64,000 nt of DNA from Calothrix membranacea FACHB-236 (GCF_014696315.1 NZ_JACJPX010000024.1:40568-104567), one strand, 5' to 3'. Shown: positions 8,135 to 17,786, counted from the first letter of the stretch. Numbers and translations are program-made. The notes: a model not told the origin generated them from the letters alone.

Positions 8135-8796
8135 TGAAATGGATTTACATTGCAGCTGGGGTAGCGCTGTATATCAAAATGATTGTCTTACCCAATCCTG
8201 CACCACAAATACCAGATTTCTCCATTGTGGAATCGATTGTTAAAGATGGTGGTATCCCCAATGCGGTAACAGTCATTATTCTCCGCAATCGGCTTTATGA
8301 CACGATTTTTGAAGTTATAGTATTCACAATCGCCATCATGGGCGCTTATTTTCTGCTGGCGAACGAAAGACCGTCCTGCGCCATTTATAATTTCACTGAT
8401 AAACCCTCAATTGTGCTAGCGCGTTTAGGTGCCACAATTACCTCATTAGTAAGCATCGAGTTAGCAATTCGCGGACATTTGACACCAGGTGGTGGTTTTG
8501 CTGCTGGTGTAGCCGGAGGAACTGCGATCGGACTTATAGCAATTACCTCATCCCCAGAGTGGATGCAAGCAATTTACCAACGCTGGCACGCTGCTAAATG
8601 GGAAAAAGTTTCCGTGCTGATTTTCATTGTACTGTCGGTAATCACCTTATCCGGTTATGAATTACCCCAAGGAGAAATGGGCGCACTTTTTAGCGGCGGA
8701 ATTATACCTATTCTCAATATTTTGGTTGCGATTAAAGTAGCGTTGGGTTCTTGGGCGGTGATTTTGGTGTTTATTCGCTATCGCGGATTGTTGTAG
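8131..8796 (+). CDS. mrpB: Mrp antiporter subunit B
   Basis: A 221-residue membrane protein. The C-terminal 130 residues carry the MnhB domain, marked by IRGHLTPGGGFAAGVAGG around residues 114-131. The N-terminal 80 residues add two helices. It is the last gene of the mrpC-D-E-F-G-MbhD-B operon and overlaps its predecessor by 4 bp. The stop codon lies inside a palindromic repeat (8793-8818) that separates it from the convergent DOMON-like gene. Confidence 0.9.
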   Translation: MMKWIYIAAGVALYIKMIVLPNPAPQIPDFSIVESIVKDGGIPNAVTVIILRNRLYDTIFEVIVFTIAIMGAYFLLANERPSCAIYNFTDKPSIVLARLGATITSLVSIELAIRGHLTPGGGFAAGVAGGTAIGLIAITSSPEWMQAIYQRWHAAKWEKVSVLIFIVLSVITLSGYELPQGEMGALFSGGIIPILNILVAIKVALGSWAVILVFIRYRGLL

Positions 8797-8818
8797 GATG
8801 CGTTGCAACGCATCCCAC
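8793..8818. terminator. palindromic repeat between convergent genes
   Basis: GTAGGATGCGTT and AACGCATCCCAC form a near-perfect hairpin. It overlaps the mrpB stop and ends 4 bp before the stop of the convergent gene, so it may terminate transcription from both sides. There is no U-tract, so this is inferred from position and structure. Confidence 0.5.
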
Positions 8819-8821
8819 AGC

Positions 8822-9373
8822 TTAATTTGCCGGAGGTAATTCCAAAATAAAACTATCTCGCAGGTGAAAATCAGCCTCATCACCTCGATGAGTTAAAGCC
8901 CAATAAGTTACATCACCATCTTGGGTTTTAATCACAGTGGTAATCGCAACTTCTAGTGCTTGTTCTTTGCCAATAATTTTATCCAAATCCAAATCTAGAG
9001 TCAGTTCTACATTCTCCGTTTGCTGCTGCACAATAAACGGAAGCCTAGAAAAAGCTGTTTCCTCTTCCATTCCTTGACGATAATCATCAAAGCAGTAAAT
9101 ATTCCAATCACCACTAGGAGATAGGTTAAATTCCCAATATTGGGGAGAATTCCTAACACCAATAAAGAACTCAAAGCAAGTATTTTGCCATAATTCGTGC
9201 TTTCGCAATGGTATAGGCGATGGTGGCGTAATGGCAATTTCTTTAATATCACCCAACAGGCTATATTGAATAGTCAATTTATTTCCATTACGGGTAATAT
9301 TACCTGCAATTTTGACATCGGGAAATTTTTCAGTTCCCGGAAAAGGTTGCAGAGAAAATGACTGATGATTCAT
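8822..9373 (-). CDS. DOMON-like domain protein
   Basis: A 183-residue soluble protein whose whole length looks like one beta-sandwich. The core LWQNTCFEFFIGVRNSPQYW and FNLSPSGDWNIYCFDDYR (residues about 62-98) match the DOMON-like proteins common in cyanobacteria. DOMON domains bind haem or sugars, but the ligand here is unknown. Its ATG overlaps the stop of the upstream kinase-like gene by 4 bp, so the two are translated as a pair and probably act together, perhaps in sugar metabolism. Confidence 0.75.
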   Translation of the reverse strand: MNHQSFSLQPFPGTEKFPDVKIAGNITRNGNKLTIQYSLLGDIKEIAITPPSPIPLRKHELWQNTCFEFFIGVRNSPQYWEFNLSPSGDWNIYCFDDYRQGMEEETAFSRLPFIVQQQTENVELTLDLDLDKIIGKEQALEVAITTVIKTQDGDVTYWALTHRGDEADFHLRDSFILELPPAN

Positions 9374-10494
9374 TTCACATCCCCAATTATGGCGCGAATT
9401 GCTGTTTCTTGAGATTCGATGCTTTTTGTCAGCGCAAATTGCACCAGCGCCCTTGCTAGGTTATGTTCTGGATGCTTAACTTTGAAATAGACATTCCCAG
9501 CTAAATAATCAGCAAAAAATCTCAACCCTAATTCAAAAGCAATCAAACGAATTGCATCATATATATAGGCATAGTCATTTTCTGTCATAAACGCCTTGGC
9601 AACACAGAGATAACCTTGCAATATACCTTGGCAAGTCTCAGTATCAAAAGTCACGCTTTCCCAATCTTCAGTTTCTTCCCCAACGGGATTGCAACCAGAA
9701 CGCAAACAGTCGCCAATATCGTAATGTACTAAACCTGGCTTGACAGTGTCCAAATCGATGACACTGACAGCAAGCTGAGTTGCGGTGTCAAACATCACAT
9801 TATTAATCTTTGGATCGCCATGCATTAGCCGCAGTGGTAACTTACCCGCAGCTTTTGCATCTTCCAGGGTACTAGCAAAAAGTTGGCGATCGCTCACAAA
9901 TTGCAAGCAATAATTTACCTCTGGCGTTTTCTTAACAGTAGTTTTCGGCAAAACCTCGTTGTAATTTTGCAGGTAGCGCGGCGTAATGTGGAAGCCTTCT
10001 AAAGTATCAGCGAGTTTTTCTGGTGGTAAATCGCTGATCAGATTATGGAACATTCCCAAAGCATAGCCGACTTCGGGCGCTTGGGAGCGATCGCCCATAG
10101 TGTCAAAGGACTGCGAACCTGCAATAAAACTAATCGCCCGCCAAAATGAACCATCTGCATCCCGCCAATGGTCTTGTGTATTCTTGGTCAATAGTACACG
10201 TGGTACTTCCCAACGGCGATTAAGTGGTTTTTGCTCTAGCTTTTTACGAATATGCTCAGTAAAAATACACATATTACGCATAATCAGTTGAGGCTGGCGG
10301 AATACTTGTGTATTAATCCGTTGGAGGACAAAATTATGATTTTCTAAGGAATTTGTAGTTACTAAAAAAGTGTCATTAATATTACCGCTACCAAAAGCCT
10401 GAACACTTGTAACCTCACCCTGAAGCGCGAATTGTTCAGCAATAGTAACTAGATTGTCTGTACTTTGGGTTTTGATATCTTCTATGATGCTCAT
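9370..10494 (-). CDS. aminoglycoside-phosphotransferase-family kinase (NahK-like)
   Basis: A 374-residue kinase of the APH/choline-kinase fold. The catalytic loop LRLMHGDPKINNVMFD (near residues 219-234, with the catalytic Asp and metal-binding Asn) and the metal-binding IDLDT (about 245-249) are both present. An N-terminal GSGNINDTFLV nucleotide loop is also visible. The overall layout, including GLVHYDIGDCLRSGCN, fits the family related to N-acetylhexosamine 1-kinase ('mucin desulfatase' in older annotation). A phosphosugar product is inferred. It is translationally coupled to the downstream DOMON-like gene. Confidence 0.75.
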   Translation of the reverse strand: MSIIEDIKTQSTDNLVTIAEQFALQGEVTSVQAFGSGNINDTFLVTTNSLENHNFVLQRINTQVFRQPQLIMRNMCIFTEHIRKKLEQKPLNRRWEVPRVLLTKNTQDHWRDADGSFWRAISFIAGSQSFDTMGDRSQAPEVGYALGMFHNLISDLPPEKLADTLEGFHITPRYLQNYNEVLPKTTVKKTPEVNYCLQFVSDRQLFASTLEDAKAAGKLPLRLMHGDPKINNVMFDTATQLAVSVIDLDTVKPGLVHYDIGDCLRSGCNPVGEETEDWESVTFDTETCQGILQGYLCVAKAFMTENDYAYIYDAIRLIAFELGLRFFADYLAGNVYFKVKHPEHNLARALVQFALTKSIESQETAIRAIIGDVK

Positions 10495-10608
10495 ATTTAA
10501 CCTGGACTACTCCCCACGTAACGAACCAAGAGGAATAGGGGATATCGTAGCCTAAGTTTTACATAAGGTCTGTGTATAAGTGTTGCAGTTTTTGCGATTT
10601 GCTACAGG

Positions 10609-11073
10609 CTAAAAACATTTGAGAGATATTTCTGCACCAGCTGCTTCTAAATCTCTCTTAAATAACTCTGCCTTTCTTTGTTCTATATCCCTCATGATAA
10701 TTTCGGGGATATTATCAAGTAAGCTCTTAACTTCCATCAAACCTAAACCAGTAATTTCTCGTAAAACTTTCATCACATCTAGGCGCTTTGAGGAGTCAAA
10801 ACTTTCAATCTTAATACTACACATAGCCTCCTCATCCTTGCGCCTAAAATTTGCCTGGGGTAGTTGAAAGTTAAAGTCTCCTGTTTTACTGACAATCAAC
10901 ACCCCCAGCGAAGCTTTACAACCACAATAGGGACAAGTACTAGTAGATACTCGTTCAATATATTCATCATCAAAATCCTCTAGCATAAAATTAAGTGATG
11001 GTCTGTACCATGCATCGTAGTATTGACCACACTGTGGACACTCTACAGTAATTTCTGCTGGAGGACTTGTCAT
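10609..11073 (-). CDS. zinc-ribbon protein with ribosomal bL12 C-terminal-like domain
   Basis: A 154-residue protein in two parts. Residues 11-53 contain two CxxC pairs (CPQC and CPYC) that would bind one zinc. Residues about 95-152 (RLDVMKVLREITGLGLMEVK, then LEAAGAEISLK) closely follow the C-terminal domain of ribosomal protein bL12, including the GLGLxEVK turn and the AAGAE end. That domain recruits translation factors in the ribosome; here it is separated from the bL12 dimerisation domain. A free-standing factor that mimics or modulates the L12 interaction is an inference. Confidence 0.8.
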   Translation of the reverse strand: MTSPPAEITVECPQCGQYYDAWYRPSLNFMLEDFDDEYIERVSTSTCPYCGCKASLGVLIVSKTGDFNFQLPQANFRRKDEEAMCSIKIESFDSSKRLDVMKVLREITGLGLMEVKSLLDNIPEIIMRDIEQRKAELFKRDLEAAGAEISLKCF

Positions 11074-11345
11074 AAATCAAAATAAGCTTGGTTTGGTGAC
11101 CAACATTGTAACTTTGGTGATAAACTCAACGCTTAACGATAAGCTAATACGCTTGGGTTAAGCTCATTAGCGATTGATTTGTCACTGATTAAAAAAGCCA
11201 GAAGAATTGGGGGAGAATCCCCCAAACCCCCGATTGGGTGACGGTTGCGTCCCCCAAACCCCCTCCAAAATTATTGTTCTGTTTTTTGGTTGAGTAACTA
11301 GTTTTTTGGTTTTGTTATCAATTAATTTTATTAACTGAACTGTAT

Positions 11346-12083
11346 TTAACGATAAGCAACTTGGAGACTACGGACTAAAATCACCAAAGATGCGATCGCC
11401 ATTAATCCACCCCAAAACCAATAAGGTAAAAACAGATACCTTTCCATTTGCCCTGTATCCGAAAGTCCAAGCGGGCCTGCGTTATAGCTAAATAAATAAT
11501 TCAGTTGATGGTATGTACTGATACAAGCTTGTACACCTAAAAATTGAATTGCAAAACCTTGTACCCAGCGCGGTGCTTTGAAAGCAATACCTAAAATAAT
11601 TAAACCCAGCAAGGGAATTGCCACAATTCCAAATAAGGAACGTACCCATACTAATGTAGACAGCAGCAAAAAGCCACCTAAGATTTTCAAACTCAGGGAA
11701 GCAACTTTAAAACTACGGGAAGCCAAAATTAAAGCTGCACCAGCAATTGGCGGCCCCATTGGCCCAGCTGCGGCAACAAATGCTGGCCCAATGGGCCCTA
11801 ATGATCTAGCAATGCGATAACTTGCAACACCCGAACCATTGCCAAAAATCTGTAATTTATCAAACTGTCCCCCCAAAATCATCGCCATTAAGCCGTGAGC
11901 CATTTCATGAAACCAAGTAGCCAGGATAGTAAAGGGGTATAAAATATAATCGCCTCCTGGCACTTGCCACAACACAACAGTTGCGATCGCAGCTGCAATT
12001 AGCCAGGTTAGCCCCATTCGTTCTACTTCTTTAGGCGTTTCTTGGGGGAGCAAGTTTTCAAAATTTTTTCCTGGTTCCCGCAT
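11346..12083 (-). CDS. M50-family membrane metalloprotease-like protein
   Basis: A 245-residue membrane protein with about six helices. The zinc-binding HEMAH motif (residues 59-63, preceded by TILATWF) lies in a membrane helix as in site-2-type (M50) intramembrane proteases. The distal Asp motif typical of site-2 proteases is not obvious, so activity is uncertain. Downstream, the gap to the zinc-ribbon/L12 gene contains GGGGGA/TCCCCC hairpins (around 11209-11270). The substrate is unknown. Confidence 0.8.
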   Translation of the reverse strand: MREPGKNFENLLPQETPKEVERMGLTWLIAAAIATVVLWQVPGGDYILYPFTILATWFHEMAHGLMAMILGGQFDKLQIFGNGSGVASYRIARSLGPIGPAFVAAAGPMGPPIAGAALILASRSFKVASLSLKILGGFLLLSTLVWVRSLFGIVAIPLLGLIILGIAFKAPRWVQGFAIQFLGVQACISTYHQLNYLFSYNAGPLGLSDTGQMERYLFLPYWFWGGLMAIASLVILVRSLQVAYR

Positions 12084-12546
12084 GGGTCACTTTCCTTAAC
12101 GTAATTACTTCCAAGGCTTGAGTGTATTTTCTTCCATGCTAATCTACTTGTTTAGGTTTCAGCGGGAAAGCAAAAATAATTTTAGCTTCGTTGTTTTTTC
12201 CATAAAACTACAACGATTTACTTAGCTTTTGTGAAATTATCGCTACTGTTTCACAATTACTGATTATTGGATTTTCTACTTTAGTTAAGTACAAATTTAT
12301 CGGCAGGGCGGTTGCTTCCCTGCGGGTTCCACATTAGCGGTACAATTCGGAGAAACGTAAGGGCGCACTGCCTTATTTATCTGCCTTTATCCTTTGATAT
12401 CGGCGGTTAATTTGTGATTGCTGTACCTCATCAATATGGGAGACACTATATTTTATTTTCTGTTTCAAGCTTTATGAATTAAAGTTATTCTTTTTTCAAA
12501 ATGGTATAAACTTTTGACACTTAACCTTTGACCCTAGACAATCCTA
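12084..12546. other. intergenic region between divergent genes
   Basis: This AT-rich stretch of about 460 bp must contain promoters for the M50 protease (minus) and the MFS transporter (plus). I see a short CG-rich patch near 12300-12400 and no coding frame, riboswitch or strong repeat. Confidence 0.5.
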
Positions 12547-13788
12547 ATGAACAACTTTGATGACGTAAAACTATTTGGCTTACCTGCCGAAAAAGGACGA
12601 TGGCTACTAATTCCCTTGGGTATAATTGTCCTACTTTGTTTAGGTACTGCTTATTCTTGGAGTATTTTTCGGAATACGATTGAAAAATCTCTCGAGGTAG
12701 GAGCAACACAAAGCTTACTACCTTTCACAATTTTATTGGTAGTCTTTTCAATTTTGATGCCCATTACTGGGTTTTATATTGAAAAAATCGGCCCGCGCCT
12801 AGTAACTGCGGTGGGGGCAATTGTGATGGGGATTGGTTACGCCGCTTCGGGTTTAGTAAATAGTATCCCTTTGTTAACTATTACTTACGGTATTATTGCT
12901 GGTGCTGGTGTAGGCATTGTTTACGGTGTACCACTTGCCGTTAATGCTAAATGGTTCCCCGATAAAAAGGGTTTAGCTGTGGGTACAACGGTGATTGGTT
13001 TTGGTTTATCACCCCTTGTAACTGCGCCTTTAGCTAAGAATTTAATTGCTGCTAATGGTGATAAGGGTTGGCAACCAACATTAATCATTTTTGGTATCGC
13101 TTTTACCCTGATAATTTTAGCGATCGCCCCTGTGATGAAATATCCGCCTAGAGAATGGCAACCTGCAGGGTGGACACCGCCTGTTAAACTGAGTGAATCT
13201 GAAAGCAAGATTAATACACCTTTATTAAAATCCCTCAGCTTTTACGGCTTGTGGTTATGCTTTACTATTGGTACTTTTGCCGGGTTAGCTGCTATTGGGA
13301 TTGCTAGTCCAGTGGGTACAGAAATTATTGGTTTAGATAAAAATACAGCAGCTAATGCGGTGTCATTATTTGCAGTGTTTAATGGTTTAGGCAGACCGTT
13401 ATTTGGTTGGCTTGCCGATAAATATAAACCAAAAAATGCAGCAATCATTTCTTATGTATTGATTATTATTGCCTCAATTATGATGCTCAGTACTACTAAG
13501 GGAGCGATCACAACTTACCTAGTAGCTTTTAGTTTGATTTATCTTGCCCTTGGTGGTTGGTTAGCAATTGGGCCGACATCTACTTTAATTCTGTTTCGGA
13601 GCCAAGATTATGCCAAAAACTACGGCGTAGTCTTTACTGCCTTTGGCATGGGTGCGTTACTAGGAACTTTACTTGTTGGTAATATCCGCGATATTTTTGG
13701 TAATTATTTACCGTTCTTTAATGTCACGATGGGATTATCAGTTTTAGGAATTATCCTGGCTGTATTTTTGTTGAAGCGCAAAGATTAA
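12547..13788 (+). CDS. MFS transporter, oxalate/formate antiporter (OFA) type
   Basis: A 413-residue protein with 12 predicted transmembrane helices in two halves of six. The early GTAYSWSIFR and the loop-2-type stretch ITGFYIEKIGPRLVTAVGAI are typical of OFA-family major facilitators, as is NGLGRPLFGWLADKYKPKN in the second half. Substrates of this family are small carboxylates such as oxalate, formate or lactate; which one applies here cannot be told. It is monocistronic and is followed by a strong hairpin. Confidence 0.85.
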   Translation: MNNFDDVKLFGLPAEKGRWLLIPLGIIVLLCLGTAYSWSIFRNTIEKSLEVGATQSLLPFTILLVVFSILMPITGFYIEKIGPRLVTAVGAIVMGIGYAASGLVNSIPLLTITYGIIAGAGVGIVYGVPLAVNAKWFPDKKGLAVGTTVIGFGLSPLVTAPLAKNLIAANGDKGWQPTLIIFGIAFTLIILAIAPVMKYPPREWQPAGWTPPVKLSESESKINTPLLKSLSFYGLWLCFTIGTFAGLAAIGIASPVGTEIIGLDKNTAANAVSLFAVFNGLGRPLFGWLADKYKPKNAAIISYVLIIIASIMMLSTTKGAITTYLVAFSLIYLALGGWLAIGPTSTLILFRSQDYAKNYGVVFTAFGMGALLGTLLVGNIRDIFGNYLPFFNVTMGLSVLGIILAVFLLKRKD

Positions 13789-13814
13789 AAAATCTCAATT
13801 TAATTTAATTATTC

Positions 13815-13863
13815 GTAGTCAGAAGCTTTAGTTCTTCAAATTAGAACTAAAGCTTCTGACTAC
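13815..13863. terminator. long perfect hairpin between convergent genes
   Basis: Two perfectly complementary 21-base arms (13815-13835 and 13843-13863; core AGAAGCTTTAGTTCT) flank a 7-base loop. It lies between the stops of the MFS gene and the FHA gene, as expected for a bidirectional terminator or a small palindromic repeat. Confidence 0.75.
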
Positions 13864-13872
13864 AAAATTTAT

Positions 13873-14781
13873 CTAAGCGAGTTGGAAGAGGAATGTTACC
13901 ATATCGCCTTTACCCAAACTGATGCGATCGCCTGGGCGAAGGCGGTGTCTATTCCCCGGTAATAGTGGCAAATTGTTGATGTAGGTGCCATTAGAACTAC
14001 CCACATCTTCTATATAATGAGCATCTCCCTCAACGCGAATATCTGCATGAATTCGCGAGACAATTTCTGAATTGGGAAACCCAGAAACATCCACATCTGG
14101 GGGAATACGGTCATTAGGTTTGCCGATATGAATTACAGACAAAGTTTGTGGTAATTCAATATTCATGTTGCTTTGAACATGGAATAAACTTGCCGTTACC
14201 TGTTGTAATTGCGTTCTTGCAGGACTAACGGCGGGTGCAGGCGCGGCTGCTACTGGTTCCGGTGCAGGTGGATCTGGCACTGGTTCTGGTTCTGGTTCTG
14301 GTGCGGCTGCTACTGGTTCTGGTTCTGGCATAGCAGCAACTGGCTCTGGCTCAGGTGGTGGAGTTGGAATACCTTGCCCAGAAACAACAGGTTGTGCAGG
14401 AGTAATTTCTACTGCTACAGGTGACGGTGCTACTGGTGGTACTTCTGGGGGAACTGCCACCGCTGTTGGCGGTAAAGTTGAAGCTGCAGGAGGATTAGCA
14501 ATTGCTAAGGGATCAGGTTGTATCAGTTCTACAAGTGGATCAGGAGTAACCAACGGTGGTACTTCTAAAGGAACATCGGGAGCAACTGTAGGTGCTACCG
14601 CTGTTGGGGGCGCTGCGGCATTAGCGCGCAGATTAAAACCACACTGACCACAGAAAGCGGCATCTGCCTGCACAGTTGCCCCACAGCTGGGACAGTTGTT
14701 AGTCGCTGGTAACGGCGTATAACATGCTTCACACTGGACAGCGCCGTCTGGATTGGGATGATTGCAATTAGGGCAGACGAT
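13873..14781 (-). CDS. zinc-ribbon, proline-rich linker, FHA-domain protein
   Basis: A 302-residue protein. Residues 1-50 hold repeated CxxC pairs (CPNC, CEAC, CPSC, CGQC), a double zinc ribbon. Residues about 52-190 form a low-complexity linker of Pro, Ala, Glu and Val (PEPEPVAA repeats). Residues about 200-300 are an FHA domain with IVSRIHADI and DVGSSNGTYINN, which contain the phosphothreonine-binding Arg-Ile-His and Ser-Ser-Asn-Gly-Thr residues. It probably reads Ser/Thr-kinase signals. I chose the ATG at 14781; a TTG start 16 codons upstream is possible but family members begin with the zinc ribbon. Confidence 0.85.
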   Translation of the reverse strand: MVCPNCNHPNPDGAVQCEACYTPLPATNNCPSCGATVQADAAFCGQCGFNLRANAAAPPTAVAPTVAPDVPLEVPPLVTPDPLVELIQPDPLAIANPPAASTLPPTAVAVPPEVPPVAPSPVAVEITPAQPVVSGQGIPTPPPEPEPVAAMPEPEPVAAAPEPEPEPVPDPPAPEPVAAAPAPAVSPARTQLQQVTASLFHVQSNMNIELPQTLSVIHIGKPNDRIPPDVDVSGFPNSEIVSRIHADIRVEGDAHYIEDVGSSNGTYINNLPLLPGNRHRLRPGDRISLGKGDMVTFLFQLA

Positions 14782-14976
14782 CATGGATTTAAGCCTTTGT
14801 TCAAGCTCATCATAAAATGGTACTGGCAAGCAGAGAGAACTCCCAGTGGCGGCTACCCTTCAGGAAGGCTTAACGGCGAACCGTCGTAGACGCGCCCGGG
14901 CTTGCCGCTGGTATCAAAAGTTAGGTATAAGAAAGATCCTAGCTTTCGATTCTCACAATTACTCCTGATAGGATAC

Positions 14977-15699
14977 TTAGGTTTGGAGTTCCGCACCCGC
15001 CGCCGCATCTAGCAACCACCAAAGCTCACCTTGGGGCTGAATGAGACGGGAGGGGTAAGTAAATTCATCAGCTGCGGGTGCAAATACTTGAGCTAACGCT
15101 GGTCGTTTATTAGCACCTGCAACTACAAACATAACGCTGCGAGCCGCATTGATAAATGGGTAAGTAAAAGTAATGCGGATACTGCTATCTTTATTACCCA
15201 CAGTAATTAAGCGATCGCGTACTTTTAACGCTTCTGTGTGGGGAAACAAAGATGCTGTGTGTGCATCATCACCCATTCCTAGCAAGACTACATCTAAAGC
15301 AGGAAACTCTCCAGGTGCAGTATTAAAAAAGTTGTGCAGATGCTTGTCGTACTTCACTGCTGCAACTGCGGGATCAGCTTCCAAGGTCGGGATGGCGTGA
15401 ATGTTAGCCACTGGCATCTTAACGCGGTCTAGCCACGCACGACGCGCCATCAACTCGTTGCTATCGGGATGATCTGGTGGTACATAACGTTCATCACCCC
15501 AGAACACATGAATTTTATCCCAAGGCAGTTTTTGCTGAGCGATCGCCTCATACAATGGCTTAGGTGTACTGCCACCAGACAAGGCAATGGTAAACCGCCC
15601 CCGCTCTTGAATAGCAGTATCTATCTTAGACAGAATCAACTCTAGCGCCCGTCCAACTAGCGCCGACTGATCTGGTAGAACTTCGACCTTTTTGTTCAT
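14977..15699 (-). CDS. pgl: 6-phosphogluconolactonase
   Basis: A 240-residue cytosolic enzyme of the oxidative pentose-phosphate pathway, hydrolysing 6-phosphogluconolactone to 6-phosphogluconate. Diagnostic stretches are ALSGGSTPKPLYE (about 42-54), VFWGDERYVPPDHPDSN (65-81) and LLGMGDDAHTASLFP (140-154). The length fits the DevB/Pgl family. The gap upstream of its start carries dispersed heptamer repeats. It is a single gene here, not clustered with zwf or opcA. Confidence 0.95.
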   Translation of the reverse strand: MNKKVEVLPDQSALVGRALELILSKIDTAIQERGRFTIALSGGSTPKPLYEAIAQQKLPWDKIHVFWGDERYVPPDHPDSNELMARRAWLDRVKMPVANIHAIPTLEADPAVAAVKYDKHLHNFFNTAPGEFPALDVVLLGMGDDAHTASLFPHTEALKVRDRLITVGNKDSSIRITFTYPFINAARSVMFVVAGANKRPALAQVFAPAADEFTYPSRLIQPQGELWWLLDAAAGAELQT

Positions 15700-15789
15700 G
15701 GCTTTATCATCACTTTGCCTGCTTCCAGCAATACCATACCTAACTTATAGCTGTTCTCCTTTTTAACTTTTGAAACTTTTAACAACATT

Positions 15790-15957
15790 AGTGGGGATTG
15801 GGCATTGGGCATTGGGCATTGGGCATTTGTCATTTGTCATTTGGTAATGGGTAATTGAGATTTCTCCTTGTCCCCTTGTCCCCTTGTCCCCTTGTCCCCT
15901 TGTCTCCTTGTCTCCCTAATCCCCAGTCCCTAATCCCTAATCCCCAACCCCTAACCC
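15790..15957. repeat. mixed short tandem repeats
   Basis: Two blocks of heptamer-type repeats, GGGCATT and then CCTTGTC/CCCTAAT variants, fill the gap between pgl and the rph stop. The repeats run up to the rph stop codon. Confidence 0.8.
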
Positions 15958-16701
15958 CTAACTCCCGACAAATATCGCATTCCAATCTGTAATCGCTTCT
16001 CGCTGGGCGATTAATAATTCTTGAATTCCTGTTTCTGCTAAATCTAATAACTGATTCAACTGGCTGCGGGTATAGCTGCCTTCTTCTGCTGTTCCCTGCA
16101 CTTCGATGATTCCCAAATCTTGATTCATCACGACGTTGAAATCTACTGTGGCAGCTACGTCTTCAACATAGTTGAGATCTAAAAATCCCTCTCCTTCCAA
16201 TAAACCTACTGAGACAGCTGCTATTTGTCCGCACAGGGGCGATCGCGTTAAGACTCCTTGTTGTAATAATCGGGAAATAGCGTTAGCTAACGCCACAAAA
16301 GAACCTGTAATTGCGGTTGTTCTCGTTCCTGCATCGGCTTGCAATACATCAGCATCTACAGTTAAAGTGCGTTCGCCCAATACTTCAAAATCTATTGCTG
16401 CCCTTAAGCTACGCCCAATCAAGCGTTGAATTTCTTGCGTCCGTCCAGATAATTTCATCAATTCTCTTTCTTGCCGTTGTTGGGTGGCGCTTGGTAGCAT
16501 CCGATATTCAGCAGTTAACCACCCCTTGCCACTTCCAGCTAAAAATTTTGGGACTCCTTCGGTAACGCTAACAGTACAAAGTACTTGAGTATCACCACAT
16601 TTTGTCAGCACAGAACCAGGCGCATAACGGGTAAAGCCACTGTCAAAGTTGATGGGACGGAGTTGGAAGGGTTGCCGACCATCTGGACGCTGCCAAGCCA
16701 T
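15958..16701 (-). CDS. rph: ribonuclease PH
   Basis: A 247-residue phosphorolytic 3'-5' exoribonuclease that trims tRNA 3' ends. It shows the N-terminal [13 protein letters not shown] (4-16), [13 protein letters not shown] (58-70), [13 protein letters not shown] (90-102) and the phosphate-site [16 protein letters not shown] (118-133). The C-terminal [18 protein letters not shown] is also typical. Length and start match the family. It lies upstream of pgl on the same strand but is separated by repeats. Confidence 0.95.
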   Translation of the reverse strand: MAWQRPDGRQPFQLRPINFDSGFTRYAPGSVLTKCGDTQVLCTVSVTEGVPKFLAGSGKGWLTAEYRMLPSATQQRQERELMKLSGRTQEIQRLIGRSLRAAIDFEVLGERTLTVDADVLQADAGTRTTAITGSFVALANAISRLLQQGVLTRSPLCGQIAAVSVGLLEGEGFLDLNYVEDVAATVDFNVVMNQDLGIIEVQGTAEEGSYTRSQLNQLLDLAETGIQELLIAQREAITDWNAIFVGS

Positions 16702-16835
16702 TGGAGTTTCCTCAACATTTTCATAAGAGAATATGCCTTAAGGTTACCTTAGTGTTGCAATCTCTCTAGACCCCTAATAATTGAGTCAGCACAAAACTTA
16801 GGTAATGAAACTTGGTAGTTAAATTAAAGATTTTT

Positions 16836-17444
16836 TTAAGCAACGGCAAGTAGGTTAAGAATACTTTGATGGACTGCGTCCGGTAACTGGTCGCCATTAA
16901 TCGTTAATAAACGGCGACGACGGTCATAATATTCCAAAATAGGGATAGTGCGATCGTAGAATAACTCAATGCGGCGCTGTACGATTTCCGGTTGCTCATC
17001 AGGAAGCGATCGCCCCAGACAGCGATTCACCATCGTCGCTTCTGGTACTTGTAAATAAATTGCCCAATCTAATTTTTGTCCTAAATATTCCAATAAAAAA
17101 TCTAATTCCTCTGCTTGGAAAGCCGTACGCGGATAGCCTTCCAATAGCCAACCAGATGGGATATTAACCTGTGTTAGCTGCATCCGAATCAAGTCAATCA
17201 TCATTTCATCCGGGACTAGCTCCCCTTTTTCTACGAATGGCTGTGCATAGTGTCCCAAATCGCCTAAATTAGCATTAACACTGAGACGCAAAGCGTCTTC
17301 CCGTAAAGCTAGTGGCTTGTCACCAGACATCGCTTCTCGTAAAATTTCACCTGTAGAAATCTTAGGGATCTCAAAGTGTCTACAAAGGCTTTGTGCTTGA
17401 GTGCTTTTCCCCGATCCTGAACCTCCCAGAATCACTAATCTCAC
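16836..17444 (-). CDS. adk: adenylate kinase-family nucleoside monophosphate kinase
   Basis: A protein of about 202 residues with a Walker A loop GGSGSGKST (7-15), the NMP-binding STGEILREAM, and a lid-proximal GYPRTAFQAEELDF stretch (the classic adenylate kinase GFPRT motif, here GYPRT). It is expected to interconvert ATP, AMP and ADP. A frame open from TTG at 17468 exists, but the GAGGAG ribosome-binding site inside it favours GTG at 17442-17444, giving MRLVILGGSG. Cyanobacteria often carry a second adk in the ribosomal operon; this is probably the stand-alone paralogue. Confidence 0.85.
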   Translation of the reverse strand: MRLVILGGSGSGKSTQAQSLCRHFEIPKISTGEILREAMSGDKPLALREDALRLSVNANLGDLGHYAQPFVEKGELVPDEMMIDLIRMQLTQVNIPSGWLLEGYPRTAFQAEELDFLLEYLGQKLDWAIYLQVPEATMVNRCLGRSLPDEQPEIVQRRIELFYDRTIPILEYYDRRRRLLTINGDQLPDAVHQSILNLLAVA

Positions 17445-17786
17445 AACAATTCGCTCCTCACCTGTCAAATTTACTACTTGTCAACCATGTTGTGCCCAAA
17501 CAAATGGGAAATCTAACATCTACGATTTTCAGCCCTTGCACCCAACTTTTTGCTTGAATCTTACTATTATTACTGCGTTCCTATTTTTACAGCCACTTGC
17601 TTTTAGCAGCTATTCATGTCAATATCATTAACTCTTGACTTGAACACAAACCTAGTGGTTGACTAAGAATGCAACTTGCAAACTAGAATACACTTGTAAA
17701 ATTCAGATTGATTATACAGCTAGATTTGCGATCGCTCACCTCAGCAATATCTCTTTGATAATTTGTAATATTTTAAACTCAGTTAT
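17445..17786. other. intergenic region between divergent genes
   Basis: About 340 bp between the adenylate-kinase start and the CobA-like start, AT-rich with one HIP1-type GCGATCGC near 17728. It presumably carries divergent promoters. No coding frame or structured element is convincing. Confidence 0.5.
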
